From positions 41,655,030 through 41,719,029 of the forward strand of contig CM020618.1 in assembly GCA_009829735.1 (NCBI GenBank): a stretch of 64,000 bases of DNA. Reading direction: 5' to 3'. The translations under genes and the position numbers were made by a program. The notes beneath the pieces are model-generated. The model was given only the letters and a program-made list of their open reading frames with translations, was not told the DNA's origin and ran no database searches. Of the stretch, positions 1 to 9,454 are shown piece by piece. Source of the DNA: Pyropia yezoensis. Taxonomy: Eukaryota; Rhodophyta; Bangiophyceae; Bangiales; Bangiaceae. Each line of letters starts with the position of its first letter. Within the stretch, counting starts at the first letter, position 1.

Positions 1-933
1 GCGGTGTCGGCGGCCGCGATGGCGCAGCGGCGGCGGCAGCGTCGACAGCAGCGAGTGGGTAGGAGCGGAGGCAGGGGGAGGTAACAGGAGCGGCCAAGAC
101 AGTGGGTCCGATCCGACCGCCACGAGCGGGAGGCTGGCCACCACAGCTGCTCTAGAAGAGCCCCGGCCGTCGCGCTAGACCGCACGGGTCTGGGGGAGGG
201 GGGGGCGCCACCGTGACGGCGGCGGTGTACCCGGCGCCCGTTGCCCCTGCACGGGCGTGGGCAGCCGCCCGTCGCGATACAGGTCTGACTACCAGTGCCT
301 TCATTTAATCTTACAAGCGTGTTCGCCCCTGACGACAGAGGAGGGAGAGGAGGCAAGGGCGATGCGCTCGATACAGGCGTCCTGGTCGATATTGTTACAT
401 CGTACCCCCGCGCTGTTGGCGTTACCTCGTTGGAAAGTGATTCAACCCCCCCCCCGTCCCCTCAAAAAAAAGGCCAGCCGCGTGAGCTAGAGCTGCCGCG
501 GTCGTGGAGCAGCTTCCCCCTCCTTGGGATCAGCTCTTCCAGTCCACGTGCCGGGCTGCTGCCGCTCTGACCGTGCAGAATTCCCCGCCCCATTGTGGTC
601 GGCTCCACCAGACCGCGTGCCTGGCATCCACAGCGAGGGACAGGTGGGGCGCACCGCCGTGATGGTCACGTCTCCTGCGCGCGAGGCGTGACGCCCACAC
701 AATCCAAGGTCGTCCGCCTTGACAAACCTGCTCGCCAGCATGCCGGGAGTGTTCGTCGCACAGTGGCTCCGAAGCACCCGAGCACCCGATGAAGGTGCTC
801 CCGCAAAGAGTGTGCACCCGACAGTCAGGGGCGTATCGCACAGGGGCCACCGCCCAAAATGGCGGCGGCGCCATCCCAAAAAATTCCCGGAAACGGGGCG
901 GCGGCCGCAGACGCTGTGGCCCGCCACCACCCG
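1..933. other. Stretch without a recognised gene
   Basis: GC-rich sequence at the window edge. Several frames are open on both strands, but none has a recognisable domain, and they overlap each other in the way expected by chance at this base composition. It probably contains the region downstream of the CRAL-TRIO gene, which ends at 934. Confidence 0.4.
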
Positions 934-1842
934 TCACTGCACCTCCATCCACGGCGCCGCCGCGACGCCGTCCATGACCAACGCGACGGTGTATCCGGCG
1001 GCGCCCCGGTACCCGCCCCCCACCTCGAGCGGCAGGCAGTCCACGTCCACCCCCGCCACCTGGTCCAGGCCGCCCACCAGCCACACGCGGGCGCGGAGCT
1101 TGGGCGACAGCACCCCCCGCACGAGCCGCATGGCAAGGCCCATCACCGGGGGTGGCTGAACAACACTCACCCCCCCCAGCCGCAGCGGCAGCACGTTGGA
1201 CAGCGTTGCGTAGCCAGCAAGGCCATTTGGCGACCGCAGGTGCCGCAGCACCCCCCAACCGAGCCCCTTCAGAGCAAGCACCTGCACCACCCCGCCAATG
1301 CTTACCGCAGGGCACCGGAGGAGGGCGGTGTGCGCCCAAAACGCGACGCGGTTGATGGTGGGCAGACCGACACGGTCAATGAGGGCCTCGAGGGAGCCCC
1401 CCGCCAGCGTCGCGACCGTCCGCCCCCGGGAGTCGGGGCAGGGCGTGTAGGCGAGGGCGGCCGCGCCAAAGACGGCCGACACCTCGGCCGCCGACGGGCG
1501 GGCCGCCCAGTCAGGGTGGGCGGCGACAAAGGCGGTGAAGCGGGCCAGGCGGGTGGTGGCGACGGGGATGACAAAGCGTGCCCACCGGAGAAAGGCGAGG
1601 AGGAAGGGGCCGTCGGTGGAGAGGGCGGCGAGGAAGCGACCGTGGCTGGGGGGCGTCCCCGGCGCCGCTGCCACCTCGGCCGCCAGGTGCGCCCGCAGCG
1701 CCGCCAGGCCGGCCGCACGGGTGGCGGCCGTCTCCCCGCGCGCCGCGGCGGCGGCGGCCAGGTGGGGGGGCGGGGTCAGGGCGTCATCCTTGCGGGGTTG
1801 CGACGCTGTCGCCGACGGAGACGGTGTTGCTGTAGCCACCAT
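934..1842 (-). CDS. CRAL-TRIO (Sec14-like) lipid-binding domain protein
   Basis: Single-exon frame of 302 residues. The middle of the protein matches the Sec14 layout. An N-terminal helical part contains DGPFLLAFLRWARF, like the 'FLLRFLRARKF' of CRAL-TRIO N domains. After it come VSVVQPPPVMGLAMRLVRGVLSPKL, corresponding to the 'vNaP..f...w...kpfl' helix before the lipid gate, and LPLEVGG, corresponding to the closing 'LP.eyGG' motif. Family members bind and exchange phosphatidylinositol and other hydrophobic ligands in the cytosol; the ligand here cannot be told. I chose the ATG at 1842 (context GACCATGG) over an in-frame ATG nine codons upstream, because the extra residues are not conserved-looking. 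The first 80 residues are Ala/Pro-rich and probably disordered. The family call rests on motif pattern only. Confidence 0.65.
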   Translation of the reverse strand: MVATATPSPSATASQPRKDDALTPPPHLAAAAAARGETAATRAAGLAALRAHLAAEVAAAPGTPPSHGRFLAALSTDGPFLLAFLRWARFVIPVATTRLARFTAFVAAHPDWAARPSAAEVSAVFGAAALAYTPCPDSRGRTVATLAGGSLEALIDRVGLPTINRVAFWAHTALLRCPAVSIGGVVQVLALKGLGWGVLRHLRSPNGLAGYATLSNVLPLRLGGVSVVQPPPVMGLAMRLVRGVLSPKLRARVWLVGGLDQVAGVDVDCLPLEVGGGYRGAAGYTVALVMDGVAAAPWMEVQ

Positions 1843-2720
1843 GGTCAAAAGCAGAGGAAGAGAGGGCAAAGCGGCGGGAAGACGGACGCACCGGGACTAC
1901 CCAGACGGGGGAAACAGTCCAAGACGGAAACGAAGAACAGGAGGCGGCGAGCAGCTGCCGTCGAGGACGCGCCGCGACAAAAGAGGGGCGGGCAGTTTTA
2001 AGACGAGGGCGGGGGCGCTGACTTTTGTCGCCGCGAGGCAGACAGTCTTCCAGGGGGGCTGTCTGCTGCTGCCTGGCCCCGGTCGTGGCGGCCAAGGAGG
2101 AGCGCCACACAGGGGAGAAACTCGCGTGGTGGGCGTGGCGGGTGGGCATACTCGCGCCCGTGCTGCGCCACGAGCAGAGTCCTCGCTGTACTTTTCTACC
2201 TATTGATCTGAGATGCATGATCAGAGAAATCGAGCGGTGACCACGGGGCGTGCCCTGTGCCTCACGTTGCCAAGTGAGCGGCAGTTCTTCCTGCCAGAAA
2301 AGGTACTTCATTAGGGGATTAGGGGCGGCTGATTAGGGGGGGGGGCACGCTTAATCTGCCAACTGCATCAAGGGGGCGTCTGGGGCTATCCAGCCTATCT
2401 GGGGAACGGCTCTCCCACCTTTCTCCTCAGAGGTACATATGTACTGCAACACAGTATAGCTGGATGAGACAGTCCATCCTCGCTCACCTGCATGCACGTT
2501 CCCTAATCGCGCACAGCAGCTGCTGCTCGTTCAACAACGTTCGCAGACGGCGCCGTTCGAGCATACGACTGAGAATGGATGCAACTCTTGTCTCGGCCAA
2601 GTCGCTTGTGTGCGCAACAGCACAGAAAGGCCCGAGCAGAGCCACCGGGTGTACCATGACGCTGCTAAAAAAATATGTTGATGAAACGCAAGCCAAGCAT
2701 GCAGTCCCTCTCCTGATAGC
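1843..2720. other. Intergenic stretch with TTAGGGG-like motifs
   Basis: Lies between the start of the CRAL-TRIO gene and the 3' end of the kinase gene, both on the minus strand. It should hold the promoter of the former and the terminator of the latter. Around 2309-2346 there are three closely spaced ATTAGGGG motifs, the last running into a G tract. No gene is recognisable. Confidence 0.4.
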
Positions 2721-5700
2721 CTACCAAGGACGCCTCGACTGTCCAGACGATGGCGTCGAAGGCGCGGCGCGGCTCGACGCCGACTTCTTGAGCGCATCGG
2801 CGGGCGACCCAAACGGCACGCTCTGGTACTTGTTCGACGACGTGCGGCCGTACAGCACATTAGGGGAGGGCGACTGCCGCGGCAGCGGCCCGACGCTCGT
2901 AACGCGCACCAGTCCGTTCGCCGCCGGCACGGTGTTGACCGTCACGTCTGGCCGGTCGCCGCTGCTGCCGCCACCACTGCGGCCGCTGCTGCGGCTGCTG
3001 CTTCCGCCACTGCCAGAGGAGCCTACATACGCGCTGTTACGCGATGATGCTGGCATTGGTCCAACGCTGGTCACTCGGGCCAGACCGCCTCGGCTCCGGT
3101 GCTCCTCCGTCGATATTCCTCCGCCTTGGCGTTGGGGTGCCGACCGCTCGCTACGAATGCGGTCCATCCCGCGACCCGAGGCGTACTGTGGGGGCGTCGG
3201 CTGCGGCTCGCGTCGAGACGAGTCCGGGCCCACGTAGCGTACTGCTCCATCTGGCGGCGACGCACGGGAGCGAGATGATGTAGCCTGGTCGGTGCCGCCG
3301 TAGTGACCCTTGGAACGACCATAGTCGTCACCCCCCCGGCTCTTGCTGCTGCCTCCAGCGGGTGGGTACGGCTGACTGCCGTGGCGGCCAGTCCCCTGAT
3401 CCCGCGCCAGTTGCGCCGCCAGCGCCCGGATGTCCTCCATGTTGGGCATTCCCGAGCGGCCGCCGTCGCTGGGCAACTGTCGCACAGAAGAGGATGACAC
3501 CAAGCCGGGAACCTGCCGACCATGGCTATCGCTTGACACTTGCGGTTGGTGCATTGACGCCGATGAAGGCAGAGCTCCAGATGGTTGGCCAGAGCGTGAC
3601 GAGCCCCCATAGTAGTCGGAGACTGGAGCCGGCCGCTGCTCGTTGGCCGCCCGCGACGACGCCCCTTGGCGGCTATCGATCTCGGCTCGCTTCTCCAGCC
3701 TGCGCCGCTGCAGCTCCTGCTGCCGCCGCAATTCATCATCTGGCGATTGCTGCACATCGCGCCACTTTCGATCGGCCCCCGAGGGGGCCGCTGGGCTTGG
3801 CGAGGGCGTCCGCCGGGTGGACGCCGGACGACCTCTCGGGCGGATCTCGTCGACTTCGTCCTGTGCACCACCCCCGTACGAACCAACGTCATCTGGCTTC
3901 GGCGGTAGGGGAGGGAGAGCCTCAAGAGCCGACGGCGGCCGCGCCGGGGCGGGCGCCGCTACTGGCCGTTGAACAGGGACTGAAGGCGATGGTGGCTGCG
4001 GAGGCAGTTGCGGTGGCGCTGATGGCGCGCTGCGAGATGGCAGCGGTGGCGTGCCCGGTCGCGGCGCACTGGCAGCTCCTCCAGGAGACGGAGCACGACG
4101 GGACGGCACGCGGCGTATCGGCGGAGGCGTGGGCGGGCGCTCCCGTCCGCCCGATGGCCCAGCCTCAAGCGCGGCCGTCGTCAGCGCACCCGGTCTGTTG
4201 CTTGAGTTGCGGACTAGCGCGTCGGGTCCACGAACACGGTCCATCTCCGCGCGGCCATCATCCGGAGGTGCTACCCCAGCCGCCGTTCGGGTGCTCTTGA
4301 CACGCGCCATTGGCGGGGGCTCAAGCACGTCAGACGGCGGCGTCGGTGGCGGTGGTGGCCGCCCAGCTGCCGACTGATCCGTCAGACGTTCAGTGGGAAG
4401 TGCCGCCGCAGCTCCTCGGGCGTCCTTGGCTGCCTGCAATCCATCACGGAGTGATTCAGGTTTGACCGCCGAGGGCGGCGGAGGACGGGACGGGCCAACC
4501 GACACCGGCGCCGCAGAGCTCAGCGTCGACCTCGGTGTCGTGCGGGCAGATGAGGTAGCTACAGACGATGGTGAGGACGCCACCGGTCCCGACAGCTGTG
4601 ACAAGTGGACGTCGGAGCTCTTCGGGACAGACGTGAAGGAGTAGCCAGCGATGCTACTGACCTTGTTCTTTCCTGCCGAAAAGCGGGAGAAGAGGTTCTG
4701 CTTGCCGGAGCGCGCTGACCCCGCCTCATCCTCGGCCGAGAGCACGTCCGCAATTTCTCGAGCTGCGGCCGTGTTAGGCCCCGGCTTCTTGATCGGTGCA
4801 CGCTGGCCTCTGTCTGGCAAGCCCAGCGTGCCAATCACGTCAATGTTGTCCTCGTGCGGCACCATGTTGTACAGCTCCTCCCAGTTCACAGTGCGGAAAA
4901 ATGGGTGCCGCTTGACAGCTTCCAGGCCATCGGGCCCCATGCCAAGCCGCGTCTTGGGGTTACGATCGAGCAGGCCGCGCAGCAGGGACACGGCCTCAGC
5001 GGAGAAGTGGCGCGGAAAGCGCAGCGGAGCTGATTCAATCCGATCGTATACCTCGTCACGATTCTTGGAGTAGAAAGGCGTCCGCCCCGCCATCGTCTCA
5101 TAGACCAGGATACCGAACGCCCATACATCAACACTGAGTCCGTACGCCGCACCGCTGAGCGCCTCAGGAGCAATCATTTCGCGGGTGCCACAGAAGGTGC
5201 GCGTCATCCCAATGTCCTGGTCTTGTCCGTACCCGCCGCCTTCGTCGAGAGCGCCGGGCTCGGTACTCTTACGAGGCTTGCCCAGCATCTTGGAGAGCCC
5301 GAAGTCAGCGATCCGCACATGCCCGTTAATGTCCAGCAGCACGTTCTCCAGCTTGAGGTCGCGGTACCTGCGCAGAGTCAGTGGAGCGAGCGGAAACAGA
5401 AGCGGAACAAATCAGAGGCGGTGCGGCAAAAGCACCAGCGGTCGCGGAAGACACAAGAAATGGCCGGTCAGCACCTGACTCGCTGGCAAACCCCAAACTG
5501 TCAGAGAAAGGCCAGGGCAGCCACGACGGGCCCTCTTCCTCCTTACTGCCCCAACTACCCCTCAATCTCTCGTAGCAGGACGACACACAAACGTACACGA
5601 CCCCCAGCTTGTGAATGTGCTGCAGCGCGAGTAGCATCTCCCCAGCCATCCGCACAACAATCTGCTCAGTAAAAGGCTTGCCCCGCTTCTTAAGGAAGTC

Positions 5701-6420
5701 AAACAGGTCACCGCCCTTGGCGAACTCCGTCACAATGTAGAGGCGCTTACTGGTTTGGAAGGCGTGACGCATCTTGAGAATAAACGGGTGATCACACGCC
5801 AGCTCGAGCACCATCCGCTCATCCAACGCATGTCGAAAAGCATCGTCATTCTCGTACACGCTTTCCTTCTCGATGACCTTGAGGGCTAGGTCCTCATCAC
5901 CATTCTTCTCCCTCACCAGGAAGACGCGTCCGCTGGCACCCCGCCCAATGGGCTTGAGCACTTCGAAGTCCGACAGCCCAATGGCTCGCGTCGTCCCCGC
6001 AGCTGAGATGGCCCCGTTCCACGAAACCGTCATGCCCCGGTCGGCCAGCTGCAGCTCAATACCGATGGCGAGGGCCCCCGCGCCCGCATCACCAGGCACT
6101 GGGTGCTTGGTTTTCAACCGGAACCGAGCAGCGTCCATCTTGACTTTGCAGTCCTTGAGACCAATCAGGGCCACTGCATCGGGGGCGGTGTCAGCTGCAA
6201 CTTCGTCGGCCGTTGACGCTGTGCTGTACGGGGGCACCGCGTATAGCAGCAGCGTGGAGCCGCGAACCTCGGCCCAGGTGCGCTTGAAAGCACGACGCAT
6301 GCCAGGCACCGCTGCCACGGGGCGAGACTGCACCCATCCCGCCAAAGTCGTGGGAAGGCGCCTCACCAGCGCAAGCGTCTCCTCGTGGGATCCCCTCGTG
6401 GGGCCCCGCCCAGAGCCCAT
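2721..6420 (-). CDS. PH-domain AGC-family Ser/Thr protein kinase with long disordered tail
   Basis: Two exons, 6420-5597 and 5367-2721, encoding about 1156 residues. The 229-bp intron starts GTACGT and ends CGCAG; splicing restores the catalytic loop VVYRDLKLENVLLD across the junction. Residues about 26-138 look like a pleckstrin-homology domain (GWV start, KRTWAEVRGSTLLLY, closing Trp in TVSWNG). The kinase domain follows: glycine loop GRGASG at 159-164, Lys181, catalytic Asp278, DFG at 296-298, activation-loop TFCGT at 332-336 and APE. The DFG-to-TFCGT segment has roughly 25 extra residues. An AGC tail follows (RTVNWEEL), with a likely hydrophobic motif IAGYSF near 514-519. The last 600 residues are Pro/Ser/Arg-rich and disordered-looking. 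Such kinases (Akt/S6K group) are activated downstream of phosphoinositides and PDK1; the substrate here is unknown. The start at 6420 has a good context (GCCATGGG). Confidence 0.88.
5368..5596 (-). other. Intron of the PH-AGC kinase gene
   Basis: Donor GT|GTACGTTTG and acceptor CTGCGCAG|GTACCGC on the minus strand. The join is phase 2 and makes V-V-Y-R-D-L-K, the invariant catalytic loop, which is strong support for the exact borders. Confidence 0.9.
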
Positions 6421-8110
6421 GGCACAGAAGATGGGGGGTGGACAAGGAGAGGACGAAAAGGGTGAGAAGAGGCGGTGCACCCCACTGAGCGCCTCACCAC
6501 GGAGGTGAGATACCGGTGCCCTGATAAGGCAACGCCCGGAAGAGAACTAAGGAAGTGCCTACAGAGCGGACTACCAACATCCAGCGCGTGGAGACCGCTC
6601 TTCCCGAAGTCCTCCACGTCGACTCCACCGCCCACGTCACCGGTGCCGCCGCGACCACGGCCCACCCTACTCGCCGACGGGTCCGGCAGCAGAACGTCGC
6701 CGAGTGCCACGGCGAGCGGGGCGGACGGCGCGGGAAAAGAGTGAAGGGGGGTACCGCTGGCACCACGGGGTGACGTGCACCCTCCGTTCCGTCCACAGGC
6801 CGTGCTCTCACAGTGTGGAAATGAGTGGTGGCGGTGGACGCCTTCGCTCGGCGCGGGGCCAGGAGGGCAAGGCGCAGTGACCCTACGTGCGTGAATTGAA
6901 CGAGACTAGGCTCACAGTCTCGGCGCGGCACAAACTGGCCCCCGACCCACCCTCCGGGACCACCCAATCGGTCATTTCCGCTATACCCTGGCTGGCGCGC
7001 AGCACGGGTGGACTCGCCCTGGGCAGCATGCAGGCGCGAGGTGAGTCCGGGACCTAAACTGAAACGACGACGTGGTTCAAAAATCCAATTGGGCCAGTAC
7101 AAGACGGCCACGACAGGCGACTGCTCGCCTGTCGCCCAACGCTCGGGCAAGCGGAGCGGCACACGCAGTCCGGGCGAGTCGCCATAATAAAAACAGGGCG
7201 AAAAGCCAGACGCAATCGTCGCTCACGTCAAGAACACGCTCACCGTGCGCGCCTCGAGCAGTCGCGGGGAGGGCACTCGTGGGGTCGTTGGATGCCTCAT
7301 CGGACGAACATCTGGGACTGTAAGACCGGGAAATAAATTGAAGCACAAGCGGGAAGACGCTTGTACACCAGACCTGTCGCTAATCAGCGACAGTCAGCCA
7401 TCTTCGACGCGGCTGCCGGGGGCGCTGCCTCACGCCACTCGCGCAAACGTGGAGCCGTGGCTGTCCGTGACGCAGCCTCTGCGCTCACGTAGCAAGGCCC
7501 ACGGTCAGGATGGCAGTGTGGGGAGCGTGCTTGCTGTGCCTGCCTGCCACGCTACGGTTGTGGGAACCTGCCATGCATGGAAGAAAAACCAGATATGTGC
7601 TCATAAAAGAATGGAATCTGGAGAGTGGATACACCAGGGCTCAGCGGCTCGCGTGTGCTGTCCCGTCCTCATCCTTCCCGGAAAGTAGGGGTGTACGACG
7701 GGTGGCGGCGGTCGAAGCGCGGCGCGCCCAGCCTGGCTGGGCACGCGACGAGGCGCGTGGAGTCGTCTACGACAGCGCGGCAGCTGGCAAGCATAGCTGC
7801 CGTTGGCCAATGCGGTCGCCAAACACGCCACTACCAGCGCGACCACCCCACGGCCAATGGGAGCCTCCCAATGGATACTTCAGGACACAGCCATATCAGG
7901 GCATGCACCGAGGCGAGTGCGTTGCAGCAGGCCCAGTGCCACGGTTCGGTTCTTGTAGTTGCGGAGAGTCGGTCCACAATTGAACATGCTGGAAGCAGGG
8001 TGAATCACGAAGTCCAGCATGGGACTTCGTCATGACTAAGTTATGAAGTCTTCGTGCCGGACAGTGCGTGCTTCGTGTCACGGTCGTCGCATGTGTCACG
8101 CCGTGTTATT
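6421..8110. other. Intergenic stretch upstream of the kinase
   Basis: No recognisable gene on either strand. The kinase promoter must lie near its left end. At 8007-8031 an inverted repeat of nine bases (ACGAAGTCC and its complement) flanks a short loop and could fold as a hairpin. Nothing else stands out. Confidence 0.35.
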
Positions 8111-8227
8111 GTGCGTCCCGTAAAAAGTGGACGTGCACGGGTCGTGCAGTGTGGGTTTGATTGGTCCAGTGGCCGATATTTGTCATGATCACAACACGTG
8201 GACGTCCACTTTTTACGGGACGCACTA
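8109..8227. mobile_element. MITE-like element, copy 1
   Basis: A 115-bp core (8111-8225) has terminal inverted repeats of about 29 bp that start GTGCGTCCCGTAAAAAGTGG and differ at one position. A second copy of exactly the same core length lies at 39984-40098. Flanking bases are TA on both sides (TATT...CTATA), which suggests a TA target duplication as made by Tc1/mariner/pogo-type transposases, but the exact ends are uncertain. It carries no coding capacity. It ends about 155 bp before the start codon of the mL60-like gene. Confidence 0.75.
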
Positions 8228-8383
8228 TATCACGCTGCCTTCGCCGTTCTCGTCTCCACTGGAAAGCGTCCCTGCCTATCTTTCCCCACTCCATTTACTC
8301 TCTTCTCACCCGCTTTTGAACACATGCAGGGTCTTCGGGTGTGTCCCCTCTCCTACCCCGCCTTTCCGCCCCCCGCCGCCGCC

Positions 8384-8737
8384 ATGTGGGGTGCCTTCCG
8401 TGCCACCCGCCCCGCCCTCGACGGGCGCGTCCGGTTCACCAAGCCCTTCCAACTCTCACAGTCGGCCAAGGCCAACCGACGGACCGTGACGGCGCGGATG
8501 CAGGCCAACGCGCATCTGATCCGCGAGGGCAAGGCCGCCCTGGCGGCCCTGGCCGCCGCTGACACCGCTGTCGGCGCGAGGAGGGGAGCGGGGAGGGCGG
8601 CGGCGACGGCAGCAGGCGCCGCCACTGACGGCGCTGCATCTGCCGCTGCGGCTGCGTTGGCGAGGCAAGCAGCAGGGGAAACGGGCGCGGCAGTGCCGCC
8701 CCCGGTGACGCACTCGGCGGGTACGGCCGCCCCATGA
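8384..8737 (+). CDS. Mitochondrial large-subunit ribosomal protein mL60 (MRP-L31 family)-like
   Basis: Small single-exon frame of 117 residues. The first 50 residues (MWGAFRATRPALDGRVRF, then TKPFQLS, then SAKANRRTVTARMQA) follow the short conserved pattern of yeast MRPL31/mL60 proteins: an N-terminal 'MFG.F..T.PLL.GLLWK.PWRLS..QK.R.R.R...' and then a basic helix. That family is a structural protein of the mitochondrial large ribosomal subunit. The C-terminal half is an Ala-rich extension that looks disordered. The ATG at 8384 was chosen because the motif begins there; further upstream residues in the same frame come from the 5' region and the MITE. The call rests on a short motif and is moderately sure. 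Confidence 0.58.
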   Translation: MWGAFRATRPALDGRVRFTKPFQLSQSAKANRRTVTARMQANAHLIREGKAALAALAAADTAVGARRGAGRAAATAAGAATDGAASAAAAALARQAAGETGAAVPPPVTHSAGTAAP

Positions 8738-9454
8738 CACTGCAGGTGGCGTGGGGCACAGGGGTCCGAACTTTACATGAGGAGCAGCGCGACAATGGGA
8801 TGCTGGGGAATGTGTGACCGTTGGCATCGGGAGCGTGGGCGGACGGTAGCGGGCTGGACTGACGGAGGCTTGGGGATGAAGGATGTGGAGTGTCGGCGGC
8901 ATGCGGCGGTGTGGCGTTTTGGCGCTTGAACGTAGGGAGCCTGGGGCCAACGGCTGTATAGCGGCCTGGCATGTGGCGCAGGAATTTGGGTGTCACCGTG
9001 AGATATACTGTTCGGGCTCGCGACGGCTCTGCCTGGCGGCACAGAGTTTGTGGTTGGGGTCATCTGCTGTTCCTGGCCTCGCCCCTCTGCCTCTGTTTGC
9101 GATCTGTGTCGGTCATCGGGCTTACCGCGGTCTGCGTGGCGCTGGTGTTGGTGACCATTGTTGCTAGCGACGACTGCTGTTCGTGGATGAAGCCTAGCGT
9201 ATTGGTGACCTCTGGCATCGTCCTGAACAAGCGTGCGACGGTGGCTCGCTCTGGTTTGGCAGCATGCGGTCCAGATAAAATTCTCTGTGTTTGTCCTGTC
9301 ACAAGAGCCTCAGCGGAGTGCGAGAGCACAAAACGTGGCGCTGGGTGAAGCATCGCACCACAGCCCAGCTCCCAGCGACAGCCCCTCGCGTGCATCAACG
9401 CAGCCGCCTGTGAAAATCCCAGTCCCCAACCTCCCCCACAACCCTGCCACCAGC
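8738..9454. other. Intergenic stretch between convergent genes
   Basis: Lies between the mL60-like gene (plus) and the end of Spb1 (minus). It has lower GC than its neighbours, and no frame with a recognisable domain was seen. It should contain both polyadenylation regions. Confidence 0.4.

Noticed and set aside
859-2206. Long plus-strand frames over the CRAL-TRIO gene
   Set aside because: They are shadows of the minus-strand gene, with Arg/Gly/His-rich nonsense composition and no domain.
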